Source: JBAIYU01 sp036763085
GTDB lineage: Bacteria; Bacillota; Negativicutes; DSM-1736; Dendrosporobacteraceae
Reading direction: 5' to 3'
Assembly: GCF_036763085.1 (NCBI RefSeq)
Contig: NZ_JBAIYU010000011.1
Location: 1-64,000, forward strand
DNA length: 64,000 bases
The notes below the pieces were generated by a model. That model did no database searches, had not been told where the DNA came from, and saw nothing but the letters and a program-made list of their open reading frames with translations. The position numbers were made by a program, and so were the translations under genes. Shown in pieces: positions 35,969 to 45,136 of the stretch (positions within the stretch are counted from its first letter, which is position 1; every line of letters begins with the position of its first letter).

Positions 35969-36274
35969 TCATGGTTTTAATGCCTTTTCAATTGCATTGC
36001 TAAACCCTTGCTCTACAATAGTGAGCGCTGCTCGATATTCTTTTCCAATGCAGCCCCCTAATTGTTGTTTTGTAAGAAGTTCATATATTGGCACTTGATA
36101 ATATTGGGACATGTCACGATATTTTTTCTTTGTTCCATCAGAGGAATCTGTTGCAATTATAATAAGCTTAGCTTTACCGGATTGGATAGCTTTTTCTACT
36201 GATAATTCTCCAGAGGCGACTTTACCTGCTTTTTGTGCTAAACCTAAAAGTGAAGTTATCTTGTTTTCGTTCAT
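35969..36274 (-). CDS. ylxQ: YlxQ, L7Ae-family RNA-binding protein
   Basis: A 101-aa L7Ae/L30e/S12e-family protein that binds kink-turn RNA (LLGLAQKAGKVASGE, AKLIIIATDSSDGTKKK). Its precise function is unknown. It overlaps rnpM by 4 nt (ATGA) and is followed by infB, the classic nusA-ylxR-ylxQ-infB order. Confidence 0.92.
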   Translation of the reverse strand: MNENKITSLLGLAQKAGKVASGELSVEKAIQSGKAKLIIIATDSSDGTKKKYRDMSQYYQVPIYELLTKQQLGGCIGKEYRAALTIVEQGFSNAIEKALKP

Positions 36275-36543
36275 TTGTTCATAATCCCTGAACGGAGTTG
36301 TTCGTAAACTTCAGGATCAACAGCATGCTTTAGAGCTCTCTCAAGGCGTTTTTCTTTAAATGCTTTAGCAAAACATTGTTCATTCCGGCAGACATATGCT
36401 CCGCGTCCAGCTTTTTTCCCTGTAGAATCTAAAACAATCTCCGCTTCTGGAGTCCGTACAATTCGCATTAATTCTTTTTTATTTTTCATTTCCTGACACC
36501 CAACGCACATACGCTGAGGAATTTTTTTTTGAACCACCTTCAT
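36271..36543 (-). CDS. rnpM: YlxR/RnpM RNA-binding protein
   Basis: A 90-aa YlxR-family protein, recently described as a modulator of RNase P (RnpM). The signature PQRMCVGC and GRGAYVCRNEQCFAKA are present. It starts at ATG 36543, 5 nt after nusA, and overlaps ylxQ. Confidence 0.92.
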   Translation of the reverse strand: MKVVQKKIPQRMCVGCQEMKNKKELMRIVRTPEAEIVLDSTGKKAGRGAYVCRNEQCFAKAFKEKRLERALKHAVDPEVYEQLRSGIMNK

Positions 36544-36548
36544 TCCCC

Positions 36549-37592
36549 CTACAATGTTGCTTGAGCTTGTGATTCACTTTTAATATCAATTTTCCATCCA
36601 GTCAGCTTAGCCGCAAGTCTAGCGTTCTGACCTTCTTTACCGATGGCAAGTGATAATTGATAATCAGGGACAACAACCTTCGATATTTTTTCTGCCTCAT
36701 TAACTTCTACTGTAACAACCTTAGCAGGACTTAGGGCATTTGCGATATATTTTGTAGGATCGGCGTTCCATTTTACAATATCAATTTTTTCGCCGCGAAG
36801 CTCATCAACAATTGTTTGAACACGCATTCCTTTATGTCCGACACAAGCACCAACTGGATCTACATTTTCATCCCTTGAATATACAGCAATCTTAGAACGT
36901 AGGCCTGGCTCACGCGCTACAGACTTTATTTCAACTATACCATCATGAATTTCAGGAACTTCCAATTCAAATAGTCTTTTCAAAAGTCCAGGATGCGTCC
37001 GTGAAACAAGGATTTGAGGACCCTTTGTAGTTTTTTTAACTTCGATGATATAGGACTTAATTCTATCTCCGTGTCTATATTGCTCTCCGGCAATTTGTTC
37101 CGATGGTGCTAGAATTGCTTCGGCTTTACCTAAATCTATAAATACATTTTTTTGCTCAATTCTTTGAACAATTCCGGTCAAAATATCGCTTTCACGATTT
37201 GAAAATTCTTCGTAAATTATTCCCCGTTCGGCTTCACGTATACGTTGAACCACAACTTGTTTTGCTGTTTGAGCTGCTATTCGACCAAAATCCTTTGGCG
37301 TAACTTCAATTTCGACTATATCGCCTAAATCATATCTGCGGTCTATAGCTTGCGCTTCATCGAGATCCATTTCTAAACGTGAATCTGTAACCGTTTCTAC
37401 AATGTTTTTACGAGCAAAAACATGTATTTCACCAGTAGAACGATCCAATGATACGCGGACATTTTGCGCTGAGCCGAAATTTCGCTTATACGCCGAAATT
37501 AGTGCTGCCTCAATTGCGTCAAATAGAATTTCTGGCGCAATACCTTTTTCTTTACCAAGTTGCTCAAACGCTTGCATGAACTCTGCGTTCAC
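36549..37592 (-). CDS. nusA: Transcription factor NusA
   Basis: A 347-aa elongation/termination factor. Order: N-terminal RNA-polymerase-binding domain (1-125), S1 (about 135-200, GIVQRIEQKNVFIDLGKAEA), KH1 (about 230-275) and KH2 (to about 345, LSLAIGKEGQNARLAAKLTGW). There are no C-terminal acidic repeats, as usual in Bacillota. It starts at GTG 37592 behind GGGGGAA. Confidence 0.95.
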   Translation of the reverse strand: MNAEFMQAFEQLGKEKGIAPEILFDAIEAALISAYKRNFGSAQNVRVSLDRSTGEIHVFARKNIVETVTDSRLEMDLDEAQAIDRRYDLGDIVEIEVTPKDFGRIAAQTAKQVVVQRIREAERGIIYEEFSNRESDILTGIVQRIEQKNVFIDLGKAEAILAPSEQIAGEQYRHGDRIKSYIIEVKKTTKGPQILVSRTHPGLLKRLFELEVPEIHDGIVEIKSVAREPGLRSKIAVYSRDENVDPVGACVGHKGMRVQTIVDELRGEKIDIVKWNADPTKYIANALSPAKVVTVEVNEAEKISKVVVPDYQLSLAIGKEGQNARLAAKLTGWKIDIKSESQAQATL

Positions 37593-37622
37593 CCAAATTC
37601 CCCCTATTCAATTGTTTACTTA

Positions 37623-38078
37623 TCAAAATTCTATATGAAGTCTAACTTGTGAAGCTTTTTCTCTAGGTACACTTAGCTCAGTACCATCTACTTCTATTTG
37701 TATATTATTGTCGATTAGGCCAACAAGTTTTCCCACTATATTTTTCTTACCATCGATTGGAGCATATGTATTTATTTCAACCATGTCGCCAATATGCCGC
37801 GCAAAATCCTTTTCCTTTTTTAATGCTCGATCAAGTCCGGGAGATGAAACCTCAAGATAATAACTATCCTTAATGGGATCCATCGCGTCTAATTTTTCTT
37901 CGAGCTGCTCGCTAAGCCATTGGCAATCCTCTATTTCTATACCGCCTTCCTTATCAAGAAAAACACGTAAGTACCAATCACGCTCTTTTACATATTCAAC
38001 ATCAACCAGCTCGATATTTGTGCCAGCTAACATTTCACTCGCTAAACTTTCAACAAGTTCTTCTATACGATTGGACAT
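37623..38078 (-). CDS. rimP: Ribosome maturation factor RimP
   Basis: A 151-aa factor for 30S maturation. N-terminal alpha/beta domain (VDVEYVKERDWYLRVFLDKEGGIEIEDC) and C-terminal SH3-like domain. It contains the signature DPIKDSYYLEVSSPGLDR. It starts at ATG 38078 with GGAGGTG and is the first gene of the nine-gene operon running to ribF. Confidence 0.94.
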   Translation of the reverse strand: MSNRIEELVESLASEMLAGTNIELVDVEYVKERDWYLRVFLDKEGGIEIEDCQWLSEQLEEKLDAMDPIKDSYYLEVSSPGLDRALKKEKDFARHIGDMVEINTYAPIDGKKNIVGKLVGLIDNNIQIEVDGTELSVPREKASQVRLHIEF

Positions 38079-38180
38079 ACTGCACCTCCTACCATAAATG
38101 TATTTATCCTTTATTCTTACCTAATAAGGCATATGCTTATACCCTATATTTGGCAGGTCAAAAAATACGGAAATAAGATT

Positions 38181-38206
38181 AAAGAGTGGGTCTAAACCCA
38201 CTCTTT
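38181..38206. terminator. Terminator between polC and rimP
   Basis: A perfect 11-bp stem (38181-38191 with 38196-38206, loop 4 nt). Only polC on the minus strand precedes it; the T tract is better on plus but present on both. Confidence 0.85.
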
Positions 38207-38279
38207 TTTGCGCACCCAATTATTACCGAGTTTATTATAACACTATGGGCTAGTTTTTACAACATAAAACTGGCAGTTC

Positions 38280-41200
38280 TTAACCAAAGAGCATCATTTG
38301 ATCAGTCTCTGACAAGTCACCAAGACACCCATGACCACGCAATATATCTATAACTGTCTTTGAAACACGGCTGCGCACCCTAAGATCTTCAATTGATGAG
38401 AACGCCCTTTCCTGTCTTGCGGAAACTATGTTTTGGGCTGCCGAATCTCCCAGACCCTGTAAAGAGGCAAGCGGTGGCAGCAAACCCTGATCAACAATTA
38501 AGAACTTAGTAGCATCAGACTTATATAAGTCTACATTATAGAATATAAATGAGCGCAAGTACATTTCCAAGGCCATTTCTACTATAGTCTGCATACTTTT
38601 TTCTTTGGCAGTCAAAGTATTGCCCTTTTGTTCAAACTCGGTAAGTTTATTTCTTAAAGACTGCTCGCCTTTAACTACTAAGTCAGCGTCAAACTCCGTC
38701 GCCCTTACGGTAAAGTAAGCGGCATAAAAAGGCAGTGGATAATGTATTTTGCAATAGGCAATTCTAAACGCCATCATTACATAAGCAACGGCATGGGCTT
38801 TTGGAAACATATATTTAATCTTTTGACATGATTCAATATACCAATCAGGCACATTCTTTTCACGCATTTTTGCAACATCTTCTGGCTTGACTCCTTTACC
38901 TTTTCGAACGCCTTCCATTATCTTGAAAGCGTCCTGGGGGTCTAGGCCCTTATGAATTAGGTATACCATAATATCGTCACGTGCTGATATTGCCTCTGAT
39001 AATTTGGCCGTTCCCGCTTTAATTAATTCTTGCGCATTATTAAGCCAGACATCAGTACCGTGAGAAAAACCACTTATTCGTACAAGTTCGCTGAACGTTT
39101 TGGGCTTAGTATCATCAAGCATTTGACGAACAAACTTTGTGCCAAATTCAGGTATGCCAAACGTGCCAACGGTACTTCCTAATTGCGCTGGACTTAAGTT
39201 AAGAGCCTTAGTTGAAGAAAATAAACTCATAGTTTCTTGGTCATCAAATGGAATAGTTTTAGGGTCTCGACCAGTTAGATCCTCGAGCATTTTAATTACT
39301 GTCGGATCATCGTGGCCGAGAATATCTAGTTTTACTAGCCTGCTGCTTATTGAATGGTAGTCAAAATGAGTAGTAATCGTAGATGAGTTTTTATCATCAG
39401 CAGGACGTTGAATAGGTGTAAAATGATGGACATCCATGTCACGGGGCACTACCATTATACCGCCTGGATGTTGACCAGTAGTACGTTTCACACCCGTACA
39501 TCCTTCGATAAGACTGTTTATATAGGCATTACGTACGTTGACACTTTTTTCTGAATGATAGTTTTTTATATATCCGAAAGCAGTTTTGTCAGCGATTGTT
39601 GCTATCGTACCTGCTCTAAAAACATTATCTTTACCAAATAACTCTTCCGTATACTTGTGAGCAACTGGCTGGTAATCACCCGAAAAATTCAAATCAATAT
39701 CAGGTACTTTATCGCCATGGAACCCCATAAATACAGCAAACGGTATATCATGTCCGTCTTTGGTCATCATAGTTCCACACGATGGGCAATTCTTATCAGG
39801 CAAATCAAATCCGCCTCCGTAGCTTCCGTCTGTAATAAACTCACTGAACTTGCATTTTGGGCAAGACCAATGCGGAGGAAGAGGATTTACTTCAGTTATA
39901 TTGGTCATAGTTGCAACAAAGGACGAACCAACAGAACCCCTTGACCCAACCAAATACCCATCATCCAAGGATTTTTTAACTAGCTTATGGGCAATAAGGT
40001 ATAACACAGCAAAACCATTATTAATTATAGAATTCAACTCATAATTCAAACGTGATGCAACTATTTCCGGCAATGGACTGCCGTATAATAACTCAGCCTG
40101 CTGATAAGACATATTTCGTATCTGATCTTCGGCACCGGGAATTTGTGGAGAATACAATTCATCAGGGATAGGTTTAAAACTATCAATCATATTAGCGATT
40201 AGTTGAGGATTTTGTACAACCGTTTCATAAGCTTTTTCTTTGCCTAAATATTTAAACTCCTCAAGCATTTCTTCTGTTGTGCGGAAATATAACGGCGGTT
40301 GATTGTCAGCATCGGAAAAGCCCTTACCAGCCATTAGAATTCTTCTATATACCTCATCTTCAGGATTTAAAAAATGCACGTCACAGGTAGCGACTACAGG
40401 TCTATCTAATTTCGCGCCAATTTCACAAACCTTTAGATTAATCTTTCTTAGTTCCTCATCATCACGTACTATGCCTTCCCGAACAAGAAATGCATTGTTC
40501 GCAATTGGCTGTATTTCTAAGTAATCATAGAAATCAGCAATCTTAAGTAATTCTTCGTCAGAACGGCCATTTATTATGGCTTGGATAAGCTCGCCAGCTT
40601 CACAAGCAGAACCGAATATTAGTCCTTCACGAAGCTCGGCAAGAACAGCACGAGGAATTCTAGGTGTTCGATGAAGAAATTTCAAATGTGATAAAGAAAC
40701 TAATCTATATAAATTCCGAAGCCCAATGGCATTTTGGGCTAAAATTACGATATGATTAGCTTGATTAATCTCTTTTTCAAATAGGTAGCCTTCCATACCA
40801 TATATTACTTTTATTTTGGCTTTAGCGGCAACTTCACAAGCTTCAGGGAAAGCCTGGACAACTCCATGATCAGTAATAGCAATTGCTGAATGTCCCCATT
40901 TAGCTGCCGTATTAATTAAATTTTTTACAGAAACTACTGCGTCCATATTACTCATTTGGGTATGCGCATGAAGTTCAACCCTTTTTTCTAGTGCATTATC
41001 TTTGCGCTCAAAAACATCTACTCGGTACATACTATCGGCAAAAATCACCAACTCGTTTGCAAATTTATCAAACTGTACAGTACCTTTTACTTTTGCACTC
41101 ATACCTTTTTTTATCGACGAGCTAACTTTGTCAAATTTTTCTTTATCATCAAAAAAAACCTTAGCACTTAAACCATCAGTTGAATCAGCTACATCAAACG

Positions 41201-41942
41201 TCAAGAGGAAGCGTCCTGAGCGAAGCTCGCGAGTTTCAAAATTGATTATTTTCCCCTCAATAACAATATTTCTAGCTTCGTCTTGAATTGTATTAATTGG
41301 CTGAGGGGATTCCTTTATATTTCGCCCAAAAATAAGGGGACTGGAGACTTCTTGTACCTTTGTTGTTTTATTGTCATTTAAAGCCTCAAGATATTCCGGT
41401 GTAAGCAGATCTTCCTCGTTTTCACTTATTATGTTTTCAGCATTTGTTATACATTCAACTTCACATTGCTGATTAAACTCTTGCAAAATATAACTTTTAA
41501 TACCGTTAATTATTCCATGTGTCTGAAAAATTTCGGACGAAAGTTCCCCAGCCGTCTCTATAACTAATTTGCTGCCATCAAAAGACCTTTTAGCACTGAT
41601 TAGAAGATGTTTTACGGTTGGATTATTATTTGAAACATTATCTACAAAATCAGGCCACTCATTTTCAATATAAGTTTTCAGTACCTTTAATTTTTGAATA
41701 AAGCGGACTTCTTTAATGCCGCAATCACTGCAAAGTTTTTTCGCAGCGAGAGTCAAAAGGTTTTCCGGCAATTTTGTTTCAGTATCTACATAGACCTCCC
41801 AGCAATGTCGTTTAGTATCTATGTTAACTTTAGCTATCCGACATTGTCGCAAAAGATCTTTATCAGCTTCTTTTATTGGCAAACTGGATACAAAAACCCA
41901 GAAGTTTTCGCAATTATTAGGTACAATGCAGTAACTATGCAT
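38280..41942 (-). CDS. polC: DNA polymerase III PolC-type, exonuclease domain not seen
   Basis: Replicative polymerase subunit of about 1220 aa, against about 1430-1470 for usual PolC. Order: N-terminal domain, OB fold (about 225-310), PHP (VELHAHTQMSNMDA, ITDHGVVQAFPEA), zinc-binding HWSCPKCKF...CPSCG, catalytic core with PDIDLNFSGDYQ (about 747), and HhH. The PHP insertion that normally holds the 3'-5' exonuclease (DxET...) is absent: IKVIYGMEGYLFEKE runs directly on to NHIVILAQNAIGLRNLYRL. The C-terminus QMMLF fits a clamp-binding motif. The start is uncertain: ATG 41942 has AGAGG; ATG 41990 and TTG 42002 are in frame without one. Confidence 0.9.
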   Translation of the reverse strand: MHSYCIVPNNCENFWVFVSSLPIKEADKDLLRQCRIAKVNIDTKRHCWEVYVDTETKLPENLLTLAAKKLCSDCGIKEVRFIQKLKVLKTYIENEWPDFVDNVSNNNPTVKHLLISAKRSFDGSKLVIETAGELSSEIFQTHGIINGIKSYILQEFNQQCEVECITNAENIISENEEDLLTPEYLEALNDNKTTKVQEVSSPLIFGRNIKESPQPINTIQDEARNIVIEGKIINFETRELRSGRFLLTFDVADSTDGLSAKVFFDDKEKFDKVSSSIKKGMSAKVKGTVQFDKFANELVIFADSMYRVDVFERKDNALEKRVELHAHTQMSNMDAVVSVKNLINTAAKWGHSAIAITDHGVVQAFPEACEVAAKAKIKVIYGMEGYLFEKEINQANHIVILAQNAIGLRNLYRLVSLSHLKFLHRTPRIPRAVLAELREGLIFGSACEAGELIQAIINGRSDEELLKIADFYDYLEIQPIANNAFLVREGIVRDDEELRKINLKVCEIGAKLDRPVVATCDVHFLNPEDEVYRRILMAGKGFSDADNQPPLYFRTTEEMLEEFKYLGKEKAYETVVQNPQLIANMIDSFKPIPDELYSPQIPGAEDQIRNMSYQQAELLYGSPLPEIVASRLNYELNSIINNGFAVLYLIAHKLVKKSLDDGYLVGSRGSVGSSFVATMTNITEVNPLPPHWSCPKCKFSEFITDGSYGGGFDLPDKNCPSCGTMMTKDGHDIPFAVFMGFHGDKVPDIDLNFSGDYQPVAHKYTEELFGKDNVFRAGTIATIADKTAFGYIKNYHSEKSVNVRNAYINSLIEGCTGVKRTTGQHPGGIMVVPRDMDVHHFTPIQRPADDKNSSTITTHFDYHSISSRLVKLDILGHDDPTVIKMLEDLTGRDPKTIPFDDQETMSLFSSTKALNLSPAQLGSTVGTFGIPEFGTKFVRQMLDDTKPKTFSELVRISGFSHGTDVWLNNAQELIKAGTAKLSEAISARDDIMVYLIHKGLDPQDAFKIMEGVRKGKGVKPEDVAKMREKNVPDWYIESCQKIKYMFPKAHAVAYVMMAFRIAYCKIHYPLPFYAAYFTVRATEFDADLVVKGEQSLRNKLTEFEQKGNTLTAKEKSMQTIVEMALEMYLRSFIFYNVDLYKSDATKFLIVDQGLLPPLASLQGLGDSAAQNIVSARQERAFSSIEDLRVRSRVSKTVIDILRGHGCLGDLSETDQMMLFG

Positions 41943-42093
41943 TTCCAGAGGACCTCTTTCTTTTAGTGATACAACTTTATATTTTAGCATAGGCGCAAAC
42001 AATCGTCACTGAGGAAATATTTTTTTGATATCTATTGCCTAAGCTGCAAGATTAAGTTATCTTAATTTTATTACATAACAAGAAGGTGTTTTC

Positions 42094-42432
42094 GTGAATA
42101 TACAAATTTTTGGCATTAAAAAATGTCAGGACACCAAAAAAGCGGAAAGGTATTTTAAAGAACGAAAAATCAAATTTCAATATGTTGATCTAACAATAAG
42201 GGGACTAAGCAAAGGTGAGCTAAATAGCGTTAAGACTGTCATTGGTATCGACAATCTAATAGATAAAGCCGGCAAGCTATATCAGCAAAAGAATTTGAAG
42301 TATATTATTCACGATGTCGAAACAGTGTTGTTAAATGAGCCACTCTTGCTAAAAACCCCTATTGTAAGAAATGGCAGTAAAGCGACTGTAGGGTATAATC
42401 CTGACATATGGCAAGAGTGGATAAAAGGATAG
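42094..42432 (+). CDS. ArsC/Spx-family thioredoxin-fold protein
   Basis: A 112-aa protein of the ArsC/Spx/MgsR family (IFGIKKCQDTKKAERYFKERKIKFQYVDL). It has one N-terminal cysteine (Cys11) and no CxxC pair, so a redox-switch Spx is less likely than an ArsC-like reductase or the uncharacterised YffB type. The substrate is unknown. It starts at GTG 42094 with AAGGTG, divergent from polC, followed by a strong terminator. Confidence 0.82.
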   Translation: MNIQIFGIKKCQDTKKAERYFKERKIKFQYVDLTIRGLSKGELNSVKTVIGIDNLIDKAGKLYQQKNLKYIIHDVETVLLNEPLLLKTPIVRNGSKATVGYNPDIWQEWIKG

Positions 42433-42445
42433 TATACAAAGCTTC

Positions 42446-42482
42446 AAAGAACCTCTTATCAGAAAACGATAAGAGGTTCTTT
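42446..42482. terminator. Terminator shared by the ArsC-like gene and the cobamide operon
   Basis: A perfect 15-bp stem (42446-42460 with 42468-42482, 7-nt loop) between two converging units. T tracts are short, but the position at the convergence supports a bidirectional role. Confidence 0.82.
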
Positions 42483-42526
42483 CTAATTACATTAAGGTTC
42501 GTATTAAGAATAAAGTTGATTATACT

Positions 42527-43135
42527 TTAAAAATTTAGATGATGATTATCATTAATCAGGGAAACCATAGTTCGTTCCGGATAATATTCAATGATATTTA
42601 CTGCCGTATTATCTTGTTTTATATTCCACACTCGATTTAGATGAATATCAAGTGCTGCACAAATGAGTGTTCTTATTGTACCACCATGTGAAACCACAAT
42701 AATAGTTTCATTATTATGTTTTGCAACTAATTCATCTATAGCTCTTTGGGCACGTTCTTTTAGTTCACGAAAGGTCTCCCCTCCCGGAATACGTATTTCG
42801 TCTGGATGGGTAAAAAGTTTACCCATTACATCGGGCCAGCCTTCGTTAATTTTATTATAATTCAGACCTTCCCACTCCCCAAAAGAAATCTCTCTGAATT
42901 CTGGAACAGCTATCACCGGAAGTTTATGGTTCTCGGCGATATATTCTGCCGTTTTGTATGCTCGGCTTAAATCACTGGCATAGATGGCAGATACTTGAAT
43001 GTCTTTAAGGCGCTGTGAAACTTTTTTAGCTTGACTAATGCCTAAATCAGTCAATTCAATATCGGTGTGACCTTGATATTTTAACTCTAGATTCCAAAAT
43101 GTTTGTCCATGGCGAACTAATATTATTTTTGTCAC
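42527..43135 (-). CDS. cobC: Alpha-ribazole phosphatase CobC (histidine phosphatase family)
   Basis: Histidine phosphatase of 202 aa with the RHG signature at 8-10 (VRHGQTFWN) and the second catalytic His in VVSHGGTIRTL. In this operon it most likely removes the 5'-phosphate from alpha-ribazole or adenosylcobalamin 5'-phosphate. A general phosphoglycerate mutase-like role cannot be excluded from sequence alone. It overlaps cobD by 4 nt and ends the operon. Confidence 0.82.
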   Translation of the reverse strand: MTKIILVRHGQTFWNLELKYQGHTDIELTDLGISQAKKVSQRLKDIQVSAIYASDLSRAYKTAEYIAENHKLPVIAVPEFREISFGEWEGLNYNKINEGWPDVMGKLFTHPDEIRIPGGETFRELKERAQRAIDELVAKHNNETIIVVSHGGTIRTLICAALDIHLNRVWNIKQDNTAVNIIEYYPERTMVSLINDNHHLNF

Positions 43136-44235
43136 TCTTCATCACCTACTATCGATTCTTTTAATGATTCAATAATCAATGAATTTTGGACTGGCAGTTT
43201 AACGGCTAAACGAATATAAAATGGCGATAGTCCGGGATAGTTAGCACAGTCACGAATTAGAAATCCTCTTTCATACATTCTTTGGCTAAGTTCTGCAGAC
43301 ATTAAACCAGTATTTTCAATATTTATCAAGATGAAATTTACCGAAGGAAAATGCACTTTAAGACCTTGAATACTGCATAGATCTTTATAGAACTGTTGTT
43401 TAGCTGACCCGATTATTTCTTTAGTTTTAATTCGGTAGTCGATATTCTTGAGTGCAGCAACTCCTGCAGATTGTGCTAAAGTATTAGCGTTCCAAGGATC
43501 TTTCCCTAGATCAAGCAATTTAGCTAACTCGGTTGATGTTAAGGTAAATCCTAACCTTAAGCCGGGTATTGCATAAAATTTAGTCAGTGAGTGTAGTATT
43601 ACTAAGTTATCATATGACTTTATCAAATCACGACAAGTGTGTTGATTGTCATCAGGCAGAAAATCAATAAAAGACTCATCAACGACCACAAGGCAGTTCG
43701 ATTTTTGAGCGGACCTAATGAGTAACTCCAAGTCTTTTTTCGGTAATATTGTTCCAGTAGGATTGTTTGGATTGCCTATAAATACGATATCAAATTCATC
43801 CATAATCGGGATTATTTTTGAAACGTCAATTGTAAAATTAGTATTTTCGCATAAGTAATAATACTCTACTTCAGCTTTACTGGCTTTGGCTGCACGTTCA
43901 TACTCGCTAAAAGACGGCGCGGGGATAAGTACCCGTTTTGGTTTAACTAGATGACATAGTACGTATAATAATTCGACTGCTCCGTTTCCAACAGTAATAC
44001 TCGCATAATCAACATTATAGTATTTAGAAATTGCAGTTTTTAAGTCATGAGCATCAGGGTCTGGATAGTGAATAATTTTATCTAAAGAAGAGATTATAGA
44101 TTCTCTAACATTGTCGGCTAAACCTAGCGGATTTATATTAGCGCTAAAATCTATGAAATCAATTGAACTGGTATTTTTGTTCCTTGCAGCTTTGAAAATA
44201 TTTCCGCCATGCTCAAAGGAGTTTTTTCTGGTCAT
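43132..44235 (-). CDS. cobD: L-threonine-O-3-phosphate decarboxylase CobD
   Basis: A 367-aa PLP enzyme of the histidinol-phosphate aminotransferase fold that makes (R)-1-amino-2-propanol phosphate, the linker of the nucleotide loop. HGGN at the start, NPNNPTG, and the PLP lysine in HSLTKFYAIPGLRLG are visible. The neighbour PduX-like kinase supplies threonine phosphate, which favours CobD over a histidine-pathway enzyme. It overlaps the kinase gene by 23 nt. Confidence 0.9.
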   Translation of the reverse strand: MTRKNSFEHGGNIFKAARNKNTSSIDFIDFSANINPLGLADNVRESIISSLDKIIHYPDPDAHDLKTAISKYYNVDYASITVGNGAVELLYVLCHLVKPKRVLIPAPSFSEYERAAKASKAEVEYYYLCENTNFTIDVSKIIPIMDEFDIVFIGNPNNPTGTILPKKDLELLIRSAQKSNCLVVVDESFIDFLPDDNQHTCRDLIKSYDNLVILHSLTKFYAIPGLRLGFTLTSTELAKLLDLGKDPWNANTLAQSAGVAALKNIDYRIKTKEIIGSAKQQFYKDLCSIQGLKVHFPSVNFILINIENTGLMSAELSQRMYERGFLIRDCANYPGLSPFYIRLAVKLPVQNSLIIESLKESIVGDEE

Positions 44236-45109
44236 TTATATCACCTACTAAGTGTAGTCCCCCTGAAATAAGCTGGACTGTTTGCAAAAATTTAATATCA
44301 GGGCAGCAATCTTGAAGTGCAATCAAACAATCATCATATTTATCCATAAGATTTGAATTAAACATTACGCCGACAACCGTCCCACTATGGGCAACATTTA
44401 CACCAATTGCCCCATAGCGATCTGAAATCTTAATAATTTTTTCTAAATACGGCTTATATAAAATGGTTTGATTGGCAAGTGCACTCATAGTCGCACCTTT
44501 TGCTATCAAGTATGCATCACTTTTGCTCAATCCTCTTTTGACTAAGGAAAGAGCTTGCTGCACTTGATGTTCTTTTTCAGTATTTAATTTCACCAGATCT
44601 TTTCGGCGGTTAAAATATAGTGTGTCTACTTCTCCTCCGCCGTCAAAGACTGCAATAGTTATTGCTGGTGGATTACCTAAAGAGCTCGTGTTGTATCCTA
44701 AAACATGATCAAACATTACAATACCGGGAAAAAAAATTCCATCGGTAGGTTCAATTGAAATTGCAATACGTGCTATTTCGTCAGGTGTTAAAGTTTTCCC
44801 AAAAGAAATTGCTACTGCTTGGGATGCAGCGCTGATATCAGCACTGCTTGAGGCCATACCTTTACCTTGAGGTAAGTTTGATGTTACTGTAATTTGAAAA
44901 TTTACGTTAGATATGTTTAGATATTTCAAAGTCTTTTTGACTGCTAGTTTAGTTTTCTCCCCAGCATCTAAATGCTGCGAAGAGCAGCTAGGTGTTACGA
45001 TTGCTTTGGAATAAATATTGATTGGGCAAGTGATAAGGAAGTTATTGCCGCCAATTGTCCCTTGAACTAATTCACCACATGAACCTGGGGCTTTTACACA
45101 TGCAAACAT
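44213..45109 (-). CDS. pduX: GHMP-family L-threonine kinase (PduX-like)
   Basis: A 298-aa GHMP kinase (APGSCGELVQG; ATP loop LPQGKGMASSSADI). PduX-type enzymes phosphorylate L-threonine to feed CobD in cobamide assembly, which fits this position next to cobD. ATG 45109 is chosen because the in-frame TTG at 45121 lies in the GGAG ribosome-binding site. Confidence 0.85.
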   Translation of the reverse strand: MFACVKAPGSCGELVQGTIGGNNFLITCPINIYSKAIVTPSCSSQHLDAGEKTKLAVKKTLKYLNISNVNFQITVTSNLPQGKGMASSSADISAASQAVAISFGKTLTPDEIARIAISIEPTDGIFFPGIVMFDHVLGYNTSSLGNPPAITIAVFDGGGEVDTLYFNRRKDLVKLNTEKEHQVQQALSLVKRGLSKSDAYLIAKGATMSALANQTILYKPYLEKIIKISDRYGAIGVNVAHSGTVVGVMFNSNLMDKYDDCLIALQDCCPDIKFLQTVQLISGGLHLVGDINDQKKLL

Positions 45110-45136
45110 ATATATCTCCAATAGTGCTTTTATTTT

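Noticed and set aside
38280..42002. PolC as a pseudogene or frameshifted gene
   Set aside because: The frame is intact end to end, with all polymerase motifs and a clamp-binding C-terminus; only the exonuclease insertion is missing.
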